DNA of 64,000 bases from an uncultured Acetatifactor sp. (GTDB lineage: Bacteria; Bacillota; Clostridia; Lachnospirales; Lachnospiraceae), in contig CAJUCE010000004.1 of the NCBI GenBank assembly GCA_910584865.1, positions 90,123 to 154,122 of the forward strand. The letters run 5' to 3'. Positions within the stretch are counted from its first letter, which is position 1, and each line of letters opens with the position of its first letter. The position numbers and the translations under genes are program-made. A model generated the notes under the pieces. That model ran no database searches. It saw nothing but the letters and a program-made list of their open reading frames with translations, and was not told the origin of the DNA. This document shows positions 16,234 to 24,499 of the stretch, piece by piece.

Positions 16234-18450
16234 TCACCTGTTCTCATTGATCAGATTCCCCACTCTGTTCTGTATGATATCCGCCGTCCCGGACGCCGTT
16301 TTCTGCCCGTTCAGAAAAGCGCCCGCCTCCTCTTCCACAATGGTGATCACCGCCTGCTCCAGTCCGCTCCGGGGCTTGAAATCAATGCGCTCCAGCACAT
16401 CCCGCAGTGCATTTGCCGCACTTTGAGGCAGCGCATAGATCTCGATTTCATTACCGTCCCTGTACAAAATCCTATGCGGCCTTTCTTCCGGTTCCCCGTC
16501 TCCCGTCATTGCATATAGCGGAGTCACGGCTTTCTCCTCCGCCCGGTCAAGCATTGCAAGCGATGTAGGAAAAGCGTCTGCGGTGCCGTCAGTCTCCTCG
16601 TTTTGCAGGAAAAAGAGCAGAAAAGCCCAGGCACCTTCCTTATTCCCCGCATTTACAGGAATCCCCAGCGCATTTTCCGCCAATACGGGAAATACCTCTC
16701 GGCCTTCTGCCGAAGGCGTCCCCCGCAAAACCGTCTCCTCTCCCAATGCCATCAGATGCTCCTGATAATCATTGTAGCCCCTCACATACATGGGCGTCAT
16801 CATACTTTCCCGCAGCGTCCCGCTCTGCGGCTGCCGTCTGCGCACCCACTCCAGCAGACTGCAGAATTCCTCTCCGTCAAAGCAGCATTCACCCTTTTCC
16901 AGATCCACAAATTTCCCCAATATATATTCCCCGCAAAACTGACTCAGGATATCGTAATCCCATTGATCCGGAAACAGTCCCGCATCGGATACCTGATCTG
17001 CCGCCTCCATCACCTTTTCCATGGTCCACTCTCCCGCCTCCGTCAGCCTCCTGTCAGTGACATAGAGTCCCAGAAACCGGAAGCTCTTCGGAATGCAGGC
17101 CAGCTTTCCGTCAAAGGTATAGCCCTCCAGCAAGTTGGATAAATATGCCTCCCCCCGAATCTCCCCATCCCCCATATATTGATATAAATCTTCCAATGCT
17201 CCTGTTTCCGCATATTTGACGATATCCATGTTGGTCAGATCCACCAGATCCGGCGCCCCCTCTTCGGAAGCCAACGCGCTGTCCAGTCTCGCCTGGGCTC
17301 CTTCGTCATCCTCCGGTAAGCGCCGGATGGTAACATGGTATCTGTCGCTGGTCCGGTTGAATTTCACCACCGACTTTTCCAGATCGCCGGAAGGCGTCAT
17401 GGAAACCAGAGTTACCTGCTCCTTCTGCGCTGCCTCTCCTGCGGGAAGCCTGGTCAAAAGCAGCAGGTTCTGCCGGACAGTGGACGATGCGATTTCACTC
17501 ATCAGTACCAGGATGCGTTCTTCTGATAGCTGGATCACTGTCTGTATGTTATTTCTGTATACATCGCAATCCTGCCAGCACAACAGCTTTTCGCTGATGC
17601 CCGTCTCCGGATTGTACTGATACAGCCAATCATCTCCCTCCCTGATCAAAGGCCCTGTCAGCCCCTCATACAGACCGGAAGAGGACGTTTTGCCCAAAGC
17701 TTCCTTCAAATCCTTCAGCTGCATGGTCTCTCCTGTCAGGATCTCATAGGCAGCCCTGCTTCCGTCCGTTTTGTTCTCTATCAATAAATAGATTCTCCCG
17801 CCCTGTCCCTCCAGCAGATAAGCACCAGCCGTCTGAATGTCCGTCATTTCCTCCTTCAGAGAAAGCTTATCTGTCAAATTTCCTTCCCTGTCAAACCGCA
17901 GAAGAGAATCCTGATCCAGCGCGTACAGATTTTCTTCCTCATCCACTGCCAATACAGGCCTGTTAGCGGGGCCTGACATACTCTCCCAATCTCCCAGCGC
18001 AATCCGGTACACTTCCCTCCCGTCTGCCGACCGCTTGTACAGGGCAGGCGTCATGCTCTGCCAGGGACCGGCAAAATAATATATATTCCGGGCCCTGTCC
18101 ACTGTAAAACAAAAAATCCGCTCGTCCCTGCCTCCCAGCAGCTCCTCCCTGGAGGCCACCAGTTCTATTTCTTCGAAATTCAATTCCCCTTCCCGCAAAA
18201 TTCGATAGATTCCGCCATTCAGATAATAGAGATAATCTCCCTCTACCTTAAAACTGCACTGCGTCAGAAACGTCCCTTCCGAAAATTCACCTCCGGGCAC
18301 CGCCTCTGACACATAGACATTTTCTGCAGTCCCCGTCTCTTCCTTGCCGCAGGCAGAAAGCAGCAGCCCTGCCAGAATTCCGGCCGCAGCCCAGCCGGCC
18401 CGTCTCCTCCACTTCCGAATTCCATCAATTAATCCGCTTCTTCCTCTCAT
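16234..18450 (-). CDS. Large lipoprotein with an extracellular solute-binding-like C-terminal half
   Basis: 738 residues from the ATG at 18450 (TGAGGA upstream; an upstream TTG is possible). A lipoprotein signal ends in LLSAC, with Cys34 as the anchor. Residues about 60-330 look like a beta-repeat, possibly propeller, domain (repeated YYLNGG, IYYFAGP, LYALDQDSLLRFD segments). From about 345 the sequence resembles family 1 sugar-binding proteins: TLVSMTPSGDLEKSVVKFN, then DLVDLTNMDIVKYAETGALEDL, and the C-terminal AGAFLNGQKTASGTADIIQNRVG typical of this family. No permease genes are adjacent, so it may be a sensor or scavenging protein rather than a transport component. Exact ligand is unknown. 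Confidence 0.75.
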   Translation of the reverse strand: MRGRSGLIDGIRKWRRRAGWAAAGILAGLLLSACGKEETGTAENVYVSEAVPGGEFSEGTFLTQCSFKVEGDYLYYLNGGIYRILREGELNFEEIELVASREELLGGRDERIFCFTVDRARNIYYFAGPWQSMTPALYKRSADGREVYRIALGDWESMSGPANRPVLAVDEEENLYALDQDSLLRFDREGNLTDKLSLKEEMTDIQTAGAYLLEGQGGRIYLLIENKTDGSRAAYEILTGETMQLKDLKEALGKTSSSGLYEGLTGPLIREGDDWLYQYNPETGISEKLLCWQDCDVYRNNIQTVIQLSEERILVLMSEIASSTVRQNLLLLTRLPAGEAAQKEQVTLVSMTPSGDLEKSVVKFNRTSDRYHVTIRRLPEDDEGAQARLDSALASEEGAPDLVDLTNMDIVKYAETGALEDLYQYMGDGEIRGEAYLSNLLEGYTFDGKLACIPKSFRFLGLYVTDRRLTEAGEWTMEKVMEAADQVSDAGLFPDQWDYDILSQFCGEYILGKFVDLEKGECCFDGEEFCSLLEWVRRRQPQSGTLRESMMTPMYVRGYNDYQEHLMALGEETVLRGTPSAEGREVFPVLAENALGIPVNAGNKEGAWAFLLFFLQNEETDGTADAFPTSLAMLDRAEEKAVTPLYAMTGDGEPEERPHRILYRDGNEIEIYALPQSAANALRDVLERIDFKPRSGLEQAVITIVEEEAGAFLNGQKTASGTADIIQNRVGNLINENR

Positions 18451-18614
18451 TCCAATCCTCACTTGTATCCAGCTTATGGCCAAAACAGCATTTTCTTCCG
18501 TCTATTACCATCATTTCACACTGCCAACGCCTTTTGTCCCATTGATCTCTTCCATTCTACCGTAGTTTTTCCCATATTACAAGCAAAGGAAAGGCTGTAC
18601 AGGATAGTTTTTCA

Positions 18615-18694
18615 TGGTATAATGTTGACTCATAAGAACATTGAGTCAACTATTGATTCCATGTGCGCAGAGGCGCACGGAATTATGGTATAAT
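18615..18694 (+). promoter_or_regulatory. Type 1 structured extended -10 element upstream of the response regulator
   Basis: 80 bp, bounded by two perfect direct copies of TGGTATAAT (18615-18623 and 18686-18694). Between them are the stem GTTGACTCA / TGAGTCAAC (18624-18650) and a longer hairpin ATTCC-AT-GTGCGC / GCGCAC-GGAAT (18656-18683). The second TATAAT is 30 nt upstream of the start codon at 18725 and is the likely proximal promoter. Confidence 0.7.
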
Positions 18695-18724
18695 AAATAT
18701 ATTTAAGCCAAGAAAGGACATCCG

Positions 18725-19411
18725 ATGCAACCTAAAATACTCATCATAGAAGACGAAACCGACATCAATCATCTGCTGGCAGAAATCCTGGCGGCGGAAG
18801 GCTGTCAGACGCTTTCCGCCTTTTCCGGTACCGAAGCGCTCCTTTTATTGGATAGAGAAAGCCCTGACCTGATCCTCCTGGACCTGATGCTTCCCGGATT
18901 ATCCGGAGAAATACTTCTCGGAATAATGCGGGAGGAGCGGCATCTGTCCATACCCGTTCTGATTCTTTCCGCAAAGGGCGCCCTGCATGACAAGGTATCT
19001 CTCCTGAAAACCGGAGCGGATGACTATATTACAAAACCCTTTGAACCGGAGGAAGTCGCCGCGCGGGTTCATGCTGCCCTCAGGCGCAGCGGCTCTGCTC
19101 CAAAGCAGCCTGATTTTCTGTCTTATCAGAATATAAAGCTCTATCCGGAATCTCGTAAAGTGACAGTCTGCGGCACCGAGATTTTCCTCACCGTCCATGA
19201 GTATGCCCTCCTGCTCCTGTTCCTGCAGGCTCCGGATAAGGTCTATTCCCGGGAAAGCCTCTATGAACTGGTATGGCAGAACGGCTACTACGGTGAGAAC
19301 AACACGGTCAATGTCCATGTCAGCAATCTGCGGAAAAAGCTTCGGGATGCCGACAATTCCGGGCAGGAATATATCCGTACGGTCTACGGAATCGGTTTCC
19401 GGCTCAGGTAA
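18725..19411 (+). CDS. OmpR-family response regulator
   Basis: 228 residues, ATG after AGAAAGGA. Receiver domain 1-115: acidic pair EDE near residue 11, phospho-acceptor Asp in LILLDLMLPG, Thr/Ser near LILSAKG, and Lys in YITKPFEPEE. The winged-helix DNA-binding domain follows (about 130-228: VCGTEIFLTVHEYALLLLFL, YGENNTVNVHVSNLRKKL, RTVYGIGFRLR). It belongs with the ABC ATPase, permease and histidine kinase that follow, as in bacitracin or lantibiotic resistance loci, although the kinase gene comes last. A tandem direct repeat before the ABC genes (19475-19492) is a probable binding site. Confidence 0.93.
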   Translation: MQPKILIIEDETDINHLLAEILAAEGCQTLSAFSGTEALLLLDRESPDLILLDLMLPGLSGEILLGIMREERHLSIPVLILSAKGALHDKVSLLKTGADDYITKPFEPEEVAARVHAALRRSGSAPKQPDFLSYQNIKLYPESRKVTVCGTEIFLTVHEYALLLLFLQAPDKVYSRESLYELVWQNGYYGENNTVNVHVSNLRKKLRDADNSGQEYIRTVYGIGFRLR

Positions 19412-19474
19412 TGCCGCTGCATGCTTGTTTTTCCTGCTGTCAGGCATAAATTGCTTTCTTTCCATTTTTACAAC

Positions 19475-19521
19475 TTCTTTAAAGGTTCTTTATGACTTAT
19501 TAAGCCCCGAAGATTTATACT
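19475..19521 (+). promoter_or_regulatory. ABC-operon promoter with an 11-bp tandem repeat, likely response-regulator site
   Basis: TTCTTTA occurs at 19475-19481 and again at 19486-19492, an 11-bp step typical of OmpR-family tandem sites. A weak -35 (ATGACT, 19492-19497), an 18-bp spacer and TATACT (19516-19521) follow. The repeats sit where an activator of this family would contact RNA polymerase. Confidence 0.5.
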
Positions 19522-19622
19522 ATTCTCGTCAGCAGGAGCCCGGTCCGAAAGATACGGCCCCGCTGACAGAAAGTACCCGGCCTGCGGCACATCCGTTGTC
19601 CGGCCGGAAAAGGAGGCATCAA

Positions 19623-20549
19623 ATGAACGATTACGCCATTGAATCCAACAAAGTTTCCAAATCCTATGGCACTGTCCAGGCACTGGACAAAGTAGATCTT
19701 CATGTCAGAACCGGCAGTATCTACGGACTCATCGGGGACAACGGAGCCGGAAAATCTACCTTTCTGAAACTGTTGGCAGGGCATCTCTTCCCATCGGCAG
19801 GAGAAATCCGGCTGTTCGGACAATTTGAGGAAAAAAAGCTTCGCCGATACCGCATGCAGACAGGCGTTCTCATCGAACGGCCCGGCTATTTTCCCAACCT
19901 GACCGTAGAACAGACCCTGGAATACTATCGTATCCAGAAAGGTGTACCCGGCAAAGAAAAGGTGTCGGAAATGCTGCAGCTGACCCGATTGACAGAGAAG
20001 CGAAAAAGCAAGTGCAAAAAACTCTCCCTGGGCCAGAAACAGCGCCTGGGCCTGGCTATAGCCATGATCGGGGAACCCCGGCTGCTGATTCTGGACGAGC
20101 CTATTAACGGTCTGGATCCCAGCGGTATTGCGGAATTCCGTTCCCTGCTCCAGGATCTGAACGCAGAAAAAAAGATAACGATTCTGCTTTCCAGCCACAT
20201 TTTACCGGAATTGCAGCATATTGCAACCCACTTCGGCTTTCTCAGCAAAGGACGGCTCCTGGAAGAGCTTTCCAAAGAGAGCCTGTTGGAAAAATGCATC
20301 GACTATCTGGATATTGTGGTATCGGATCCGGAGCTGTATACTGCCCTGCTGGCCGGCCGCTTTCCAGACGAAGCTTTCCAGGTACTGCCTGACGGAACAG
20401 TCCGGATCAGGCGCTGTCAGCAGGAACCGGAAGTCTACAGCCGTCTGGCCGCAGACAACGGACTCTATATCAAAGCATTGGAGCGGCACCGCTCCAGTCT
20501 GGAAAGCTATTACATGAATCTGAAAAACGGAGGAAATGAAACATGCTGA
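19623..20549 (+). CDS. ABC transporter ATP-binding protein (antimicrobial peptide export/resistance type)
   Basis: 308 residues from the ATG at 19623, preceded by AAAGGAGG; an open frame extends upstream but has no ribosome site and no family similarity. Walker A GDNGAGKST, Q-loop region, signature LSLGQKQRLGLA, Walker B LLILDEPINGLDP and the switch His in LLSSHILPEL are all present. The C-terminal about 90 residues are the variable extension of BcrA-type ATPases. It overlaps the permease gene by 7 bp, which implies translational coupling. With the flanking regulator and kinase it probably confers resistance to a peptide antibiotic or exports a peptide (inference). Confidence 0.93.
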   Translation: MNDYAIESNKVSKSYGTVQALDKVDLHVRTGSIYGLIGDNGAGKSTFLKLLAGHLFPSAGEIRLFGQFEEKKLRRYRMQTGVLIERPGYFPNLTVEQTLEYYRIQKGVPGKEKVSEMLQLTRLTEKRKSKCKKLSLGQKQRLGLAIAMIGEPRLLILDEPINGLDPSGIAEFRSLLQDLNAEKKITILLSSHILPELQHIATHFGFLSKGRLLEELSKESLLEKCIDYLDIVVSDPELYTALLAGRFPDEAFQVLPDGTVRIRRCQQEPEVYSRLAADNGLYIKALERHRSSLESYYMNLKNGGNETC

Positions 20550-21328
20550 ATTATCTGAAAAGCGAATTTTATAGAACGGTACGTAGTGATGAAATCCACG
20601 GAACACTCATAGGACTCCTTTTCCTGGTTCTGCTTATGAATGTGACACTGGGCCTTATGAAAAATGTGGAACACTTCCGTTACGGTATCACATCCTTCTC
20701 CTATTCCATGATTGTATCCGTACCCATGCTGTATTGTTACGTGGCCTTCGCCGTAGCCGTCATGCTCTACGAATCAGACAGACGGCGCGGCACCCTGGGC
20801 AACAGTATCGCCTGCGGGTTCTCCAGGATACAGCTGCTCGCCGGGAAATGCATCGTCTGCCTTGTCACTTCCCTTGTACTGCTGGCCATAGTGCTGCCTG
20901 TGTACATCGGAAGCGCCGTATTGCTGCTGAATCCTGCCGGCCCCACTATGGTGCAGGATATGCTTTGGGAGATCCCCGCCATGTCCCTGATTACCATTGC
21001 CTCCCAGATCCTGGCAGTCATCCTTCTGGAATTGTTCGAAAAAGGCTCTTACAGCATTCTGGTATGGCTGACCGTCATGCTGTTTTTGCCCAAGATCTTC
21101 CTGATGGCCGGAATGATACTGCCCTTCGAATCCGGGCCCATCATGGATATCGCCATGTGGATGCCTGTCAACTTCCTTCCGGCAGGAACCCGGGTCACCA
21201 TGTCCGAATGCGTCACCTTGTGGAGCAGCGCGGAGGGAATGACCAGATGCCTGGTCTCCGGCGCTGCGGGAATCCTTATTTTCTCAGGTGCAGGAGTATT
21301 TTTATTAAGGAAAAAGGATCTGTCATAA
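20543..21328 (+). CDS. ABC transporter permease (BcrB-like)
   Basis: 261 residues with six likely membrane segments, starting inside the end of the ATPase gene (7-bp overlap, GAGGAAATG upstream). The N-terminus MLNYLKSEFYRT is typical of ABC-2 permeases of bacitracin/lantibiotic immunity systems. The loop after the second membrane segment has YESDRRRGTLGNSIACGFSR, the usual coupling segment. Partner of the preceding ATPase. Confidence 0.9.
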   Translation: MLNYLKSEFYRTVRSDEIHGTLIGLLFLVLLMNVTLGLMKNVEHFRYGITSFSYSMIVSVPMLYCYVAFAVAVMLYESDRRRGTLGNSIACGFSRIQLLAGKCIVCLVTSLVLLAIVLPVYIGSAVLLLNPAGPTMVQDMLWEIPAMSLITIASQILAVILLELFEKGSYSILVWLTVMLFLPKIFLMAGMILPFESGPIMDIAMWMPVNFLPAGTRVTMSECVTLWSSAEGMTRCLVSGAAGILIFSGAGVFLLRKKDLS

Positions 21329-21380
21329 GAAACAGAACCATGCTGTCTGAAACAGTGCCTGAAGAAAGGAAGAATAACAT

Positions 21381-22511
21381 ATGTACTTTTTCCCATATCC
21401 TGCGGCCCTCCTCCTTATCCTATGCTCTCCCGCGGCAATCCTGCCCGCGCTGCTGTTTGCTGCGGGGACCGGATACTTGGCTTTCCGGTATTTTTCTTTG
21501 AAGCATGCACTGCGGCAAATACACCGCGATTTATCGGAAATCCTTGAGGATATCTCCCAAAACCGGATTCTTCACCTGCCTGCGCCTGACCCGGATCTGG
21601 AAGGGCTCACGCAAACCGTCAACTCTGCCCTGGAGGAAATCCGCCGGGAAAGGCTTTCCTATGAAAAAAGGGAACGGCAGTTTCAGGGGCTGATTGAAAA
21701 TATCAGTCATGATCTGCGGACACCCCTGACGGTAATCCTGGGCTATCTGAAGTGGATGAAGCACACTGATTCTACGAAATCTCCCTCCTACCAAAGCAGG
21801 CCGCCGGCTCTATCTCCGGAAACGCCTCTGCAGACCGGTTCACAGGATACCCGTTATACCCTGGATATTATAGAAAAGCACGCCCGTGCCATGGAAAAAC
21901 TGGTCTCCCAATTTTACGCCTTCTCCAGGCTGCACGCCCAGGACTATGCCCTGGAACTGCAGCCGGTGGACATTTGCCGCATCCTGCGGGAAAGCATTGC
22001 CGATCACTGCCGGATCCTGGAAGAAAGCAATCTGGAAATCCGCAGCCGCCTGCCGGAACACGCTGTCCTGATCCAGGGCAATGCGGATGCCCTGGAACGT
22101 ATTTTTTCCAATCTCCTGCAAAACGCCGGACGATACGCCCACAGCAGCCTGGAAATCCTCCTGGAATCAGAAGATCTCCAGAACATCCGCGTTATCTTTC
22201 AAAACGACACGACATTGATCCGCGAAACCGATATACCGCATCTGTTTGACCGTTTTTACAAAAGCGATCCTTCCAGGAGGCAGGGAGGTTCCGGCCTTGG
22301 ACTCACTGTGGCAAAATCCCTGGCAGAACTGATGAACGGCAGCTTAACCGCAGAACTTTCCGGGCAGGCGGCAGCGGATGGCAAACCGGTTCCTGCGCCT
22401 TCCCCGAAAATGGCATCGGCTGACCGCACCGCAGCAAAAACGTCCGAAATTCCGGAAGCCGCCGTGATATGCTTTACACTAACCTTTCCAAAACCGAAAA
22501 AACTTCCGTAA
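21381..22511 (+). CDS. Sensor histidine kinase
   Basis: 376 residues, ATG after GAAGGAAG. Two close N-terminal membrane segments (about 5-35) with almost no extracellular loop, as in intramembrane-sensing kinases. The phospho-acceptor His is in ENISHDLRTPLTVILGY (about residue 112). ATPase N-box NLLQNAGRYA, a divergent G1 region (NDTTLIRETDIPHLFDRFYKSD) and GGSGLGLTVAKSLAELM follow. The insert between the His helix and the ATPase domain and the about 50-residue tail are Pro/Ser/Ala-rich. It pairs with the response regulator three genes upstream. Kinases lacking a sensor loop usually respond through the adjacent ABC transporter (known of the family). Confidence 0.92.
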   Translation: MYFFPYPAALLLILCSPAAILPALLFAAGTGYLAFRYFSLKHALRQIHRDLSEILEDISQNRILHLPAPDPDLEGLTQTVNSALEEIRRERLSYEKRERQFQGLIENISHDLRTPLTVILGYLKWMKHTDSTKSPSYQSRPPALSPETPLQTGSQDTRYTLDIIEKHARAMEKLVSQFYAFSRLHAQDYALELQPVDICRILRESIADHCRILEESNLEIRSRLPEHAVLIQGNADALERIFSNLLQNAGRYAHSSLEILLESEDLQNIRVIFQNDTTLIRETDIPHLFDRFYKSDPSRRQGGSGLGLTVAKSLAELMNGSLTAELSGQAAADGKPVPAPSPKMASADRTAAKTSEIPEAAVICFTLTFPKPKKLP

Positions 22512-22534
22512 CCTTTGAAAATAACGGGGGATAA

Positions 22535-22625
22535 TGGTATACTGTCCTTATCCAAGGCAGAGAACGGCCGAATGGCCATCTGACATGAGCGTTGCTTTGC
22601 TCATGTTATACTGTCCTTATTCAAA
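22535..22625 (+). promoter_or_regulatory. Type 2 structured extended -10 element upstream of the sulfatase
   Basis: Bounded by TGGTATACT (22535-22543) and TGTTATACT (22604-22612), each within an 18-bp direct repeat (22538-22555 and 22608-22625, one mismatch). Inside are GGCC-GAAT-GGCC and the stem ACATGAGC / GCTCATGT with loop GTTGCTTT. The second TATACT lies 32 nt upstream of the sulfatase start. Confidence 0.65.
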
Positions 22626-22644
22626 AAATTGGGAGGATCGTACT

Positions 22645-24138
22645 ATGAAGGATTCCAAAAAACAAATTATTCTCTTAATGACAGACGCAACCCGCCAGGA
22701 CATGCTGGGCTGCTATGGCAATCCGGACATGCATACGCCGAATCTGGACCGTCTGGCGGAAAACGGCATCCGCTACCAGAATGCCTACACCTGTCAGCCG
22801 GTCTGCGGCCCTGCACGCTCGGCCCTGTTCACCGGCACCTATCCCCACTCCAACGGCAGCTTTGCAAACTGCATCCCCCTGGGGGCAAATGTGAAGACCA
22901 TCGGACAGCGCCTCACAGACAACGGCATCCGCACGGCTTATATCGGAAAGTGGCACCTGGACGGAGGCGACTATTTCGGCCTGGGCGCCTGCCCGGAAGG
23001 ATGGGATCCGGAATACTGGTATGACATGCGCTGCTACCTGGAGGAACTGACAGACGAGGAACGCCTGGCCTCCCGGGACAGCGCCACAAGCGGAAAAAAT
23101 ATTTCCGCGGACTTCACTTTCGGCCACCGCTGCGTGAACCGGGCCCTGGACTTTCTGCAAAAACACGGGGAGGAAGATTTCTTCCTGACGGTTTCCCTGG
23201 ACGAGCCCCACGATCCCTGTCTCTGCCCGGAGCCCTATGCATCCATGTTTGCAGGGTATGAATTTCCCAAATCCCCCAATGTCTGGGATACCCTGGAGGG
23301 AAAGCCTCAGTACCAGAAATACTGGGCCGGAAAAAATCGGGAGACTGACCGGGATGCCCTGAAAATCCATGTATCCGGATTCCTGGGCTGTAATTCCTTT
23401 GCAGACTCCGAACTGGGCCGGGTACTGGACTGCATTCGGACCTGCGCCCCGGAGGCAATGGTCATCTACACCTCGGACCACGGCGACGGCATGGAAAGCC
23501 ACTGTCTGCATGCCAAGGGTCCTGTGATGTACAATGAAATCGCCCGGATTCCGCTGCTGATTGCAGGTCCCGGCGTTCCCCGGGGCGTGGTGGACGAACA
23601 CCCGGTGAGCCACATCAACCTCCCCGCCATGATTCTGGAATATATGGGGCTCTCTGTTCCCAAAATCTTTGAGGGAAAAAGCCTTCTCCAGGAGGTATAT
23701 CATCCGGAAATACGGACAAACGACTATGTTATTACGGAATTTACCAGATATGAAATCGATCACGACGGCTTCGGCGGGCTGCAGATGATGCGGGCCATTT
23801 ATGACGGACGCTACAAGCTGGCAGTGCATCTGTTGGATCCGGTGGATGAATTTTACGATACACAGGAAGATCCTTACGAAATGAAAAATCTGATCCGGGA
23901 CGAGACCTATGACGAAGAAAAAGTCCGTCTCCACAGGCTGCTGTTGGATTGGATGAACACCACCAGGGATCCCTTCCGTGGGTACCAGTGGGAACACAGG
24001 CCCTGGCGCAAAAACCTGGAAGAGCCCACCTGGCGCTATACAGGCTACACCAGACAGCGGGAAAACGAAGAATATGAGCCCAGGCAGCTGGACTACTGCA
24101 CCGGACTGCCCATGGAGGAGGCCGTAAGGCGCAAGTAA
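22645..24138 (+). CDS. Sulfatase (Cys-type, formylglycine-dependent)
   Basis: 497 residues from the ATG at 22645, preceded by GGGAGG; the frame is open further upstream only across the promoter element. The N-terminus holds a metal-binding Asp (LLMTDATRQDMLGCYG) and the modification motif CGPARSALFTG at Cys54-Arg58, the CxPxR that is converted to formylglycine. YTSDHGDGMESH supplies further metal ligands. It removes sulfate esters from a host or diet glycan or other substrate. There is no signal peptide, so it is probably cytoplasmic. No maturase (anSME) gene is near. It is followed by a remnant of a sugar-binding lipoprotein, suggesting an earlier glycan-use cluster. Confidence 0.92.
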   Translation: MKDSKKQIILLMTDATRQDMLGCYGNPDMHTPNLDRLAENGIRYQNAYTCQPVCGPARSALFTGTYPHSNGSFANCIPLGANVKTIGQRLTDNGIRTAYIGKWHLDGGDYFGLGACPEGWDPEYWYDMRCYLEELTDEERLASRDSATSGKNISADFTFGHRCVNRALDFLQKHGEEDFFLTVSLDEPHDPCLCPEPYASMFAGYEFPKSPNVWDTLEGKPQYQKYWAGKNRETDRDALKIHVSGFLGCNSFADSELGRVLDCIRTCAPEAMVIYTSDHGDGMESHCLHAKGPVMYNEIARIPLLIAGPGVPRGVVDEHPVSHINLPAMILEYMGLSVPKIFEGKSLLQEVYHPEIRTNDYVITEFTRYEIDHDGFGGLQMMRAIYDGRYKLAVHLLDPVDEFYDTQEDPYEMKNLIRDETYDEEKVRLHRLLLDWMNTTRDPFRGYQWEHRPWRKNLEEPTWRYTGYTRQRENEEYEPRQLDYCTGLPMEEAVRRK

Positions 24139-24233
24139 AGCGGAGAGCTGAAGGGCTCTCAGGGATTGCCCGCGGAAAAACGATACGCAAATTGGCCGAA
24201 AGGAATGTGGCTGGAGGCTTCCGGCATCCGTGA

Positions 24234-24476
24234 GGAGGATTACTTCCCCACTGTCTTTGCCGCCTGGGTTATTACGGAGAAGACACTTCGGAAGAGAAAC
24301 TTACGGAGTACAGGGAGACGATTCAGGAGGCTAGGCCCCTGCCCCTGCGGACCAGGCCCATCCTTACGATCATCCTGGAGGAGGCGGAGGATTATTTCAA
24401 TGGAAGCAAGGGTGTGGATGAAATCACGAAGGTGGTCAACAACCGGGTGCAGCTGTACCTGGATGAAGGGAAATAG
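24234..24476 (+). pseudogene. C-terminal remnant of an extracellular sugar-binding lipoprotein
   Basis: The frame ending at the TAG 24474-24476 encodes a stretch ending TIILEEAEDYFNGSKGVDEI.. then VNNRVQLYLDEGK. This is the signature C-terminus of Lachnospiraceae ABC sugar-binding proteins; compare the end of the lipoprotein at 16234-18450. The frame has no start and is closed by a TGA at 24231. About 90 bp upstream (24140-24230) a different frame reads EKRYANWPKGMWLEASG, which I do not recognise. I interpret the 24139-24499 gap as the decayed 3' end of a transporter gene. Confidence 0.7.
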
Positions 24477-24499
24477 ACCCGCAAAGGCAGCCGCTCCGG

